DNA of 64,000 nt from Cohnella algarum (GTDB lineage Bacteria > Bacillota > Bacilli > Paenibacillales > Paenibacillaceae): the NCBI RefSeq assembly GCF_016937515.1, contig NZ_JAFHKM010000002.1, forward strand, positions 4,955,001 through 5,019,000, in the 5' to 3' direction. Positions 25,471 to 33,946 of the stretch are shown piece after piece. The stretch's first letter is position 1, and every line of letters starts with the position of its first letter. A model generated the notes under the pieces. The model did not search any database and was not told the origin of the DNA. It was given only the letters and a program-made list of their open reading frames with translations. The position numbers and the translations under genes were made by a program.

Positions 25471-28121
25471 TTATGGCGAAGGCAGCACGTTCAACGCTTC
25501 TTCCGAATCGTTCAGCGGTACCGTACCCTGTTCGGGCGGCGGAGAAACGGTCGCGGGGTCCGCAGGCGCCTCGGATTCGATCGGGATATCTCCCCATGCT
25601 CCGTCGCCGCCTTCGTTTCCTTGCTCGCCGGTTCCGTTGCCGTTTCCTTGGCCGTTGCCGTTGTTGCCTTGACCGTTGCCGTTGCCATTTCTATTTCCAT
25701 TGCCTTCGCCGTTGCCATTTCCATTTCCATTGCCTTCGCCGTTGCCATTGCCGATTTCGCCTTGGCCGTTCCCGTTCCCGTTCCCATTGCCATTCCCATT
25801 GCCATTGCCGTTCCCGTTGCCGGGATTCTCCGGCGGGAGCTGCTCCCCTTCGCCCTCGCCGTTTTCAGGCGGAAGCTCGAGGTCGCTCGTCACGGTGACG
25901 CTCACGCCGCTCGAAGGCTCCCCTTCGGCGTCGAGCGCCGAAGAGTACGCTTTGACGTAATACGTGTACGTTTTGTCAGGCAAAATCGCAAAATCGTCGA
26001 AGGCGGGCTCGGCCGATTCAGCCAACAGCGCGAAGGAGGCTTCCGACGCTTCCTTGCGGTAAATCTTGTACGTAATATTGTCGCCTTCCACCGGGCTCCA
26101 GGTCAATTCGACCGCGACATTCTGCGTATTGTATTGACCGGCAAGCCCGGTCACGGCGTCCGGCCCTTTCGGTTCCTCCTGGACGTCGCCGGCGTCCGGG
26201 AACGATTTTTTCTCGTAATTTTTCAGCACGGACGTCATGACCTCGGAGAAGAGCGAAGCGGCCTGGCCGCTGCTTTTCTTCACGTAATGCTCCGCGTCCG
26301 TCTTGTCGTAGCCCATCCACACCGCGGCCGTCAGCTCCGGCGTGAAGCCGACGAACCAGACGTCGCGGTTGCCGCCGGAATCGATCCCCTCGATGCCGAG
26401 CTGCGTCGTCCCCGTTTTCCCGGCGACGGTGCGTCCGCTCACTTTCGCGCTTTTGCCGGTGCCGCCCGAAACGACGCCTTCCAGAAGCTCGCGAACGTAG
26501 TAAGCCGTCTGCTCGCTCATGACGCGGTTGTCGCCGGGCGTTTCGATGGAGTAAACGACCTCGCCGGAAGAGTCGGTAATTTCCGAAATGGTGTGCGGCG
26601 TCTGCAGCAGGCCGCCGTTCGCGAACGCCGCATACGCGTTCGCCATCTGAACGGTCGTGACGCCTTCCGAAAGCCCCCCAGCGCGATCGCCAGATTGCGG
26701 TCGTTTTCCCCGAGCTCGATGCCGAGCTTTTTGGCGAAATCGACGCCGGTGCCGACGCCGATTTCGTTCAGCAGCCAGACGGCCGGCTGGTTGACGGAAT
26801 CGCGGATCGCATCCTTCATGCTGATCGGGCCGACGTACTTGTTTCGGTTGGAGTCGGTCGGGCAATACTTGCCGTTGTCGTAACATACTTTATCGTCCCG
26901 CAGCGTCGACCACGGGTACCAGTCCCCGGTTTCGAGCGCGGGGCCGTAGGACACGATCGGCTTGAACGAAGAGCCGGGCTGGCGCTTGCTGTAGACGCGG
27001 TTCAGGTTTTTCGTGCTGTAATCCCGTCCGCCGGCCATCGCGACGATCGAGCCGTCGTGCTGGTTCATGATGACCATCGCGCCCTGCATCGGGATGTCGT
27101 CCACGCTCTCCTCGAAGTTGTCCGGGTCGGAGAACGCCTTCTCGACGGCCGCCTGGGCCGCCGTATCGATCGTCGTTTTGATCGTGTAGCCGCCCGTGAG
27201 CAGCTCTTCCTCGGTTTTGCCCAGCACGTCCTGCGCTTCCTCGACGACATAATCGAGAAACGCGGCGTATTGGGAGCTGTCCTCCGGCACGACGCTCGGA
27301 TCGTATTCGACGGCCATCGCCTGCTGCTTCTCGGCCTCCGTTATGATCCCCTGGTCTTCCATGAGCGTAAGGACGACGGCGCGGCGATCCATCGATTTTT
27401 CCGGATTTCGCACCGGGTTGTACGTGTTCGGCGCTTTCGGCATTCCGGCCAGCGTCGCGATTTGCCACAGCTCCAGGTCGTTCAGATCGTCGACGCCGAA
27501 ATAGTATTTAGCGGCCGTCTTGATGCCATATTGCCCTTTGCCGAAATAAATCCGGTTCAAATACAGCTCCAGAATCTCGTCCTTCGATTTATGGTTTTCG
27601 AGCGCCAGGGCGATCGAGGCTTCCGTGCCTTTGCGGAACAGCGTCTTGTCCGCGTTCAAAAAAATGTTCCTTGCGAGCTGCTGCGTAATCGTGCTCGCTC
27701 CCTCGACCGCGCTGCGGGCGATGATATCCTTGACGAGCGCCCGGCCGATGCCGAACAGATCGACGCCGCTGTGCTCGTAGAAGCGCTTGTCCTCGGTCGC
27801 GACGAACGCCTGCTGCAGCAGCTTCGGGATTTCGCTGATCGGGACGTACTCCCGGTTCCCTTCGAGAACGTACAATTTATCCAGCTCGTTGCCGTTGCTG
27901 TCGACGATGATCGTCGCTTTATCCATGTCGTTCAACTTGTTCATGTTTTGGCTCAAAATCCGTTCGCCGTTCAAAATGACGAGCAAATAGCCGAGGACGG
28001 CGCAAACGGCGAAAAACAAAAGGACGAACAGCAGCCAGATCCAGCCGGTTTTGCGCTTTTGCTTGGCTCCCTTCTTTCCGGAGCGCTTGGTGTTTTTCGC
28101 GGGCGGTGCGGTCTTGCTCAT
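25471..28121 (-). pseudogene. ponA: Class A penicillin-binding protein (PBP1A family), frameshifted
   Basis: From the ATG at 28121 (GGGGGAAA upstream): a basic tail, a transmembrane helix (WIWLLFVLLFFAVCAVLGYLL), a glycosyltransferase domain (EDKRFYEHSGVD, GASTITQQLARN) and a transpeptidase with SSFKP and SVN motifs. The frame breaks at 26674-26679, a run of six C, after LAIALGG; one more base restores LSEGVTTVQMANAYAAFANGG and the KTGTTQ motif. A fibronectin type III domain follows, then a long Gly/Asn-rich tail. The enzyme polymerises and cross-links peptidoglycan. Full length would be about 880 residues. Likely intact in vivo. Confidence 0.9.
25630..25830 (-). repeat. Hexanucleotide repeat encoding the Asn-Gly tail of the PBP
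   Basis: Imperfect tandem copies of GGCAAT/GGGAAC-type hexamers encode GNGNGN with interspersed GQ, GE and GR pairs. The repeat sits in the outermost, C-terminal part of the protein. Such a tract is prone to copy-number change. Confidence 0.85.
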
Positions 28122-28174
28122 GGTGCGTTTCCCCCTTTTTAACAGTCGGTTTCTCTATTTTTCTCTCTCGCCGG

Positions 28175-28209
28175 ACCAAAAGAAGGAGCAACCCGCCAAG
28201 GGGTTGCTC
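28175..28209 (-). terminator. Terminator after hfq
   Basis: Minus strand GAGCAACCC (28201-28209) pairs with GGGTTGCTC (28186-28194), followed by CTTCTTTT. Confidence 0.8.
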
Positions 28210-28283
28210 GGTGGCCGGTCTATTCGGTTAGACGTAGTGTGGGGGCGAAAAGTTTCATTTTCCGCCGTGAACGGGGTGCCCGC

Positions 28284-28526
28284 TCAGGCTTCCGAACCCG
28301 TGTCCTGCTGCTGGAGGGATACGTTGCGCTGCGGCATAAACGTGCTGATCGCGTGCTTATAGACCATTTGTTGGCGGCCTTCGCTGTCGATAACGATCGT
28401 GAAATTGTCAAAGGCGCGCACGACGCCGCGGATTTGGAATCCGTTGGTCAAATAAACCGTGACCGGGACGCTGTCTTTGCGCAATTGATTGAGAAACGTA
28501 TCCTGGATATTAATGGACTTGTTCAT
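28284..28526 (-). CDS. hfq: RNA chaperone Hfq
   Basis: 80 residues. The Sm1 motif [27 protein letters not shown] and the Sm2 motif [13 protein letters not shown] are present, giving the hexameric ring that binds A- and U-rich [14 protein letters not shown] is the conserved N-terminal helix. It lies 28 bases downstream of miaA, the arrangement found in most bacteria. Gram-positive Hfq usually has a short tail, as here. Confidence 0.97.
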   Translation of the reverse strand: MNKSINIQDTFLNQLRKDSVPVTVYLTNGFQIRGVVRAFDNFTIVIDSEGRQQMVYKHAISTFMPQRNVSLQQQDTGSEA

Positions 28527-28554
28527 TACCGGTAACCCCCATCGCCATAAAAGA

Positions 28555-29577
28555 TTATTGACAAGTATATTCAAGATCGCAGAGAAACTTTCCTGCTATT
28601 ATATCACAAATCTCCGTTAAAAGATTGCGGTCTTTTTCTTCCTTCTCGAGACTCACCCATTCAAGCTCTTTCATCCGTCGGAACCAGGACAGCTGGCGTT
28701 TGGCAAAACGGCGCGTATCCCGCTTGAGCAGCTCCACCGCTCCCTTGTAGTCCAGCTCCCCCGCCAGGTAGGACGCCATTTCCTTGTAGCCGAGCGCCTG
28801 CATCGACACGGCGCTTCGCGGCACGCCGGCCGCGAGCAGCCGCTTCACCTCATCCAAAAGTCCCTGCTCGAGCATTTCGTCCACCCGAAGGCCGATGCGC
28901 CGATACAGCTCGGCCCGGTCCATCGTCAGCCCGATCAGGCAGAGTTTGTAGGGAGAAGCTTTATCGTCGCCCCTCTGCTGGCTTTGCAGCTCGGAAAGCG
29001 GCCGGCCCGTCGTTTCATAGATTTCCAGGGCGCGGACGACCCGGCGCACGTCGTTCGGATGAAGCTTGGCCGCGGTTTCCGGATCGACGTCGAAAAGCTT
29101 GCGATGTAGCGCGTCGGCTCCGTGCTCCTGGGCCCAGCGGCTCATTTTTTCCCGAAATTCAGCATCGCCGCCTTCCTCGCGGAAGCTGTACCCGTAGCAA
29201 ACGGATTCGACGTACAGGCCGGTTCCCCCGACGATAAACGGCAGCTTGCCCCGCGCGTGAATGTCGGCGATCGTCTCTTCGCAGCGCGCTTGAAAGTCCG
29301 CGACCGAAAACGGATCGGCCGGATCGAGAATGTCGATCATGTGATGCGGGATCCCTTGGCGATGCTCGGGCTCCAGCTTTGCGGTGCCGATGTCCATTCC
29401 GCGGTACACCTGCATCGAATCGCCGCTGATGATTTCGCAATCGAAGGCGCGGGCGACCGCGAGGCTGAGCGCCGTCTTGCCGACGGCGGTCGGGCCGACG
29501 AGCGCCAGCAGCGGCAGCCTCTCATCCTTGCCGGGCCTTGGTTTCCCGCTTGTCGTTGAGTCAGTCGTTTTCGTCAT
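28555..29577 (-). CDS. miaA: tRNA dimethylallyltransferase MiaA
   Basis: 340 residues. The P-loop is [11 protein letters not shown], followed by [18 protein letters not shown], the substrate motif [23 protein letters not shown] and [16 protein letters not shown]. It transfers dimethylallyl to A37 of tRNAs reading UNN codons. The ATG overlaps the upstream methyltransferase by 17 bases, in the mutL-methyltransferase-miaA-hfq chain. Confidence 0.97.
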   Translation of the reverse strand: MTKTTDSTTSGKPRPGKDERLPLLALVGPTAVGKTALSLAVARAFDCEIISGDSMQVYRGMDIGTAKLEPEHRQGIPHHMIDILDPADPFSVADFQARCEETIADIHARGKLPFIVGGTGLYVESVCYGYSFREEGGDAEFREKMSRWAQEHGADALHRKLFDVDPETAAKLHPNDVRRVVRALEIYETTGRPLSELQSQQRGDDKASPYKLCLIGLTMDRAELYRRIGLRVDEMLEQGLLDEVKRLLAAGVPRSAVSMQALGYKEMASYLAGELDYKGAVELLKRDTRRFAKRQLSWFRRMKELEWVSLEKEEKDRNLLTEICDIIAGKFLCDLEYTCQ

Positions 29578-30355
29578 GAATCGAAATCACTCCATATGCG
29601 ATCGCGGCGCCGGAAGGCCGGACGAGGCGGATGCCGAGCCGCGCGAATTGCCCGCTTTCGCGGTGCTCCTTCAGGACGATCCGCTTGCGGGCGACCCGGC
29701 GGGCTTGGCGAAGCGCCTCCTCCGCGAGCGGCTCGTCCTTGGCGTAAGCCCGAAGCGGCGCAAGGGAGCTTGCGGCCTCCACCGGCACGGTGAACATCGG
29801 GTCGAAATAGACGATGTCCACGCTTTTGTCGGGCATCGCCGACATATATTCGAGATGGTCGGCGCACACCGCGTCGATCCGCCGCATCGCTGCGTTGACG
29901 TCCGCCAGCTCGCTGTCGTACTCGCGCAGGCCTTCGCGCACGATGACGTGCAGCAGCCGCGACGCCTCCAGCGCCGTCACGCGCCCCTTCTCGCCGACGG
30001 CGTAGGACAGCACCAGCGAATCCGCGCCGAGCCCGGCCGTGCAATCCAGCACCGCGTCGCCTTCCTTCGCGTTCGCGGCCTCGACGAGCGCGTCGGTGCC
30101 GCCGTCCCTCAACCGCTTGACGCGGATGAACGCCATGCTCGGATGATAAAACAGCGGGGGCGCGTCGCCGGCGACGAAGCGCAAGCCGTCCGCGCCCGCG
30201 ACGAGCACGCCGTCCCGGGCGTCGGCGTATTTGCGCCGCAATCCGGCCAGCGTCTCGCGCCTTCGCGGCGCGAACCGGCAGGAAAATTCGCCGGCAAGCC
30301 GCCTTGCCCTCTCGATCATCTCCCGATCGGGCCGCTCGGCCGTCGTTACGATCAC
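29561..30355 (-). CDS. Class I SAM-dependent methyltransferase (RsmJ-like)
   Basis: 264 residues. The SAM-binding motif I is AVLDCTAGLGADSLVLS, motif II follows with VTALEASRLLHVIVREGL, and the catalytic-region motif is VDIVYFDPMFTVPV, which resembles the DPMF/DPPY of rRNA base methyltransferases such as RsmJ. The N-terminal ~90 residues (LAGEFSCRFAPRRRETLAGLRRKYADARDGVLV) look like a substrate-recognition region. The start overlaps the mutL stop as ATGA. The RNA target is inferred only. Confidence 0.85.
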   Translation of the reverse strand: MIVTTAERPDREMIERARRLAGEFSCRFAPRRRETLAGLRRKYADARDGVLVAGADGLRFVAGDAPPLFYHPSMAFIRVKRLRDGGTDALVEAANAKEGDAVLDCTAGLGADSLVLSYAVGEKGRVTALEASRLLHVIVREGLREYDSELADVNAAMRRIDAVCADHLEYMSAMPDKSVDIVYFDPMFTVPVEAASSLAPLRAYAKDEPLAEEALRQARRVARKRIVLKEHRESGQFARLGIRLVRPSGAAIAYGVISIHDEND

Positions 30356-32499
30356 GACATCACCCGCTTAAACATTTTCTCGAGCTCGTACGTCGTGAAG
30401 CTGACGACGATCGGCCGGCCGTGCGGGCACGTGTACGGCTGCCTGCAGTCGCCGAGACGCCGCAACAGCGCCTCCCCCGACTCCCTCGTCAGCGACTGGT
30501 TCGCCTTGATCGACGCTTTGCAGGACGTGAGGATCGACGCCTTTTCCCGAAGCTTCGGAAGGTCGACTCCCCGCTCCTGAAGCACCCATTCGGCCATCTC
30601 GCGGACGATGTCCGCTTCGTCCCCGTCCGGGAACCAGTGGGGAACCGCCCGTATGATTAAGGTATTCCCACCGAAATCCTCCATATATACCCCGACTTGC
30701 TCGAACAAGTGCAACCGGGTCCGGAGCGCCGCGAATTCGTCCGGCGCGAACGTAAGCGTCACCGGCAGCAGCAGCTCCTGGCTCGCCTCCTCGGGACGGC
30801 CGAATTTCTCGAAAAAATATTCGTAGTTGATCCGCTCGTGGGCGGCGTGCTGATCGATCAGGTACAGGCCGGTTTCGTTCTGGGCGACGATGTACGTGCC
30901 GTGCAGCTGTCCGATCCAGTGCAGCTCGGGAAACTCCGCCTTCGGATCCCGCTTCGGCGCCGCGTAGGCCGCTTCCCATACCCGTTCCGGAAGTCCGGAC
31001 GCCTTCGGCCGGCCCGACCCGTCCGGGAAGAAGGCCCCGGTCCCCGCTTGCCTCGGGGCAGCAGCGGAGGCGCCTTGCCGCATTTCGCCGCCGAAAGCGC
31101 CGCTTCCGTCCGGCCGCGCCGCCCGCGGACGGCTGCCGCCGGCGCCCGGTTCCGGACGGCCTTCGGGCCCGCCGCCGTCCGCCGGTTGCCCGGCGGCCTC
31201 ATAGGACGAGGCCGCTTCGGTTTCGCGGATGTGCGGCTCCGGCGAAGCGCCATCCGCGTAGCGGGCGGACATCGCGCTCCCGCCGAAGGCGGGCGGCGCG
31301 GTGCGCGCGAGCGACGCCAAGTCCGGCGTCGCGGCCTCCGCCGCGGCCGTTCCGCCGGCTGCCGACGCGTTCGGCGCTGCGGCCCCGGATGCGCCGGACT
31401 CGCCGCCCGACGCCGGCGACGGATCGCTTGGCGCTTCGCGGAAGCGCAGCTGCTCCTGTACCCAGGCGGGCGTCTTCGTCTGCCGCACCGCCGTGCCGGA
31501 CGGGATGTACGCCTGCTCGCCGAGCGCCTGGCGCACCGCTTGCTCGACGAACGCGCGCAGCTCGCTTTCCTTGCTGAATCGGACCTCCAGCTTCGAAGGA
31601 TGGACGTTCACGTCCAGCAAGGACGGATGCATCCGCAAATGAAGCACCGCCAGCGGGAAACGGTTGATCGGCAGCAGCGTATGGTACGCTTGCAGCAGCG
31701 GCTGCGTAACGGCGGCGCTGCGGACGTAGCGTCCGTTCACGAGCACCGTGATGGCGTTGCGGTTCGCCCGGGTTTCCACGGGCAGCGCGGCGAGCCCCGT
31801 CAGCCGATAGTCGGGGTGCTCGGCGGCAAGCGGCACCATCGCTTTGGCTGCCGCATTGCCGTAGATCGCGGCCACCACCTGCCGCAAATCGCCGTTGCCC
31901 GGCGTTCGGAGCAGAACCGAACCGTTGTGCGTAAATGTGAACGCGATGTCCGGCCTGGCGAGCGCCTGCCGGTACATGACGTCGGACAGATGGCCGAGCT
32001 CCGTCTGCACCGTCTTCATATATTTCAGCCGCGCAGGCGTATTGTAGAACAGCTCCCGGACGGTCATGTCCGTCCCCTGCCGGGCCGTGGCGTCCTCGTG
32101 CTTTTTGACGGCTCCGCCTTCGATTTCCAGCACCCGGCCGAGCCCGCCGGAATCCGTCGCGCTGACGCAGCGAACTTTCGCGACGGCCGCGATGCTCGGA
32201 AGCGCCTCGCCCCTGAAGCCGAGCGTCGCGATTTGAAACAGGTCCTTGCCGCTTGCGATTTTGCTGGTGGCGTGGCGCTCGAACGCCGTCGGCAAATCCT
32301 CGGCCATAATGCCGGAGCCGTTGTCCGCGATCCGCAGCAGCGCCAGGCCCCCGTCCTCCGCCGTCACGTCGACGGTCGTCGCTCCGGCGTCGACGGCGTT
32401 TTCGATCAATTCCTTCAACACGGAGGACGGTCTTTCGACCACTTCGCCTGCGGCTATCTGATTCGCCAGATGATCGTCCAACAGCCGAATGACTCCCAT
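30352..32499 (-). CDS. mutL: DNA mismatch repair protein MutL
   Basis: 715 residues. The GHKL ATPase has IAAGEVVERPSSVLKELIENAVDAGA, DNGSGI and FRGEALPSIAAV near the N-terminus. A long Ala/Gly/Pro-rich linker (about residues 345-525) leads to the C-terminal endonuclease domain, where DQHAAHERINYE fits the DQHA(X)2E(X)4E metal motif and CPHGRP is present. MutL nicks the nascent strand after MutS recognises a mismatch. It is separated from mutS by an S41 peptidase gene. AAGGGGGAG precedes the start. Confidence 0.97.
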   Translation of the reverse strand: MGVIRLLDDHLANQIAAGEVVERPSSVLKELIENAVDAGATTVDVTAEDGGLALLRIADNGSGIMAEDLPTAFERHATSKIASGKDLFQIATLGFRGEALPSIAAVAKVRCVSATDSGGLGRVLEIEGGAVKKHEDATARQGTDMTVRELFYNTPARLKYMKTVQTELGHLSDVMYRQALARPDIAFTFTHNGSVLLRTPGNGDLRQVVAAIYGNAAAKAMVPLAAEHPDYRLTGLAALPVETRANRNAITVLVNGRYVRSAAVTQPLLQAYHTLLPINRFPLAVLHLRMHPSLLDVNVHPSKLEVRFSKESELRAFVEQAVRQALGEQAYIPSGTAVRQTKTPAWVQEQLRFREAPSDPSPASGGESGASGAAAPNASAAGGTAAAEAATPDLASLARTAPPAFGGSAMSARYADGASPEPHIRETEAASSYEAAGQPADGGGPEGRPEPGAGGSRPRAARPDGSGAFGGEMRQGASAAAPRQAGTGAFFPDGSGRPKASGLPERVWEAAYAAPKRDPKAEFPELHWIGQLHGTYIVAQNETGLYLIDQHAAHERINYEYFFEKFGRPEEASQELLLPVTLTFAPDEFAALRTRLHLFEQVGVYMEDFGGNTLIIRAVPHWFPDGDEADIVREMAEWVLQERGVDLPKLREKASILTSCKASIKANQSLTRESGEALLRRLGDCRQPYTCPHGRPIVVSFTTYELEKMFKRVMS

Positions 32500-32522
32500 C
32501 CCGTACTCCCCCTTATTCCGCG

Positions 32523-33946
32523 TTATCCTTTATACCCGATCTTCAGCACCCCGCCGGCGGCCGAAAACGTCAGTCCGGAGTACCATTTGGCGAGAAGCCT
32601 GACATCGATATAGGAGGCGCCGCCTTCGCTGCGCATCCGGGAATCGCTCGTTTTGACCTTGTTCAAGGCGTTTTCCGATTTAAAAAACACCGTCTTCGAA
32701 GAGGAATCGTACGACACGCTCGCGCCGACGATCGCCGCCGCGAGCTTCGTGCCGACGTACCAAACGCCGCTCTGTTGGATCGCCGCCGAAGGTTGTCCCA
32801 TGCGCACGCGATTCACCGTTACCGAGCCCTCGCCGATCGCGAGCGCGAGCGAGCCGCCCCCGCGGAACGGTAGCCCGCGATCAACTGTTCGGCCGCCCCC
32901 GCCACGACCGTATCGGGCGCCAGTCCCTTCCGGTCCACCTTGTAGCCTTTGGGCGTATAATATTCTTCCACCGTAACCTTGAGCACGCCGCCGGACGAAA
33001 CGGGGATGATCTGCTGGACGACCCCTTTGCCGTACGTGCGGGTGCCGATCAGCTTCGCGATTCCGTAATCCTGCAGCGCCGCCGCGAACAGCTCCGAGGC
33101 GCTGGCGCTGTTGCCGTTGACGAGAACGCGGATCGGGTAGCTTTTGGACGTTCCTTCCACGACCATCGCCTTGTCGTTGCCTTCCCGGTCGATCATATGC
33201 GCCAAAACCCCGTTCTCGATAAACAGGGCGGCGATTTTTTGCGCTTGATCGGTGTAGCCTCCGCCGTTGTCCCGCAGATCGATCACAAGCCCTTTCATCC
33301 CCTGCCGCTCAAGCTTGTCAAGCTCGGCCGCGAACTTGTCGTACGCATCCGACGAAAAGCCCTCCAAATCCAAATACCCGATCCCGTCGCCCATCCAGAC
33401 GCCTGCCGCCGTCGGCAGCTGCACCGGCTTGCGGACCATCGTGAATTCGTGCGAGCCGGAGCTACGCGTAATGCCGATCGAAACGCTAGAGCCTTCCTCG
33501 CCGAGAATTTCGCTTTGCGTTTCCGCGAACGTCTTGCCGGCGACCGATCGGCCGTCGACGGACACGATTTTGTCGCCGGCGCGTATTCCGGCCTGCTCCG
33601 CGGGACTGCCGCCGATCACGTCCTGGATGTAGACGGCTCCTTTTTCCTCGATGAGTTTGACGCCGATTCCGATGAATTTCTGCTCCAGGCTGCCGGAATA
33701 AGCCGTCCATTCTTCCTGGGTAAAGTATTCCGTGTAAGGATCGTTCAACGATTCGACCATGCCTTTGATGGCCGCTTCGTCCAATGTCGAATCCGCCGGC
33801 TTGCTTAAATGGTACTGCTCCAGCAGCTCGCGAACTTCATCGGATTGCGCGGAGCTTTCCGCGAATGCGGCGGCCGAAGGCCCCGCGGTCAAGGAGACCG
33901 CGAGCAGCAGCGACGCGAATCGGCGCCAAAGCGTCACCGGTTTCAT
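32523..33946 (-). pseudogene. S41 C-terminal processing peptidase with stalk domain, frameshifted
   Basis: The ATG at 33946 overlaps the mutS stop (ATGA). A signal peptide (FASLLLAVSLTAGPSAAAFA) is followed by a PDZ domain (GIGVKLIEEKGAVYIQDVIGGSPAEQAGIRAGD) and the S41 protease core with Ser in NGNSASASELFAAAL and Lys in RTYGKG. The frame breaks at 32857-32861, a CCCCC run; adding one base continues into a copper-amine-oxidase-like stalk domain ending at 32523. The product would be an exported serine protease. Codon use matches its neighbours. Confidence 0.87.
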
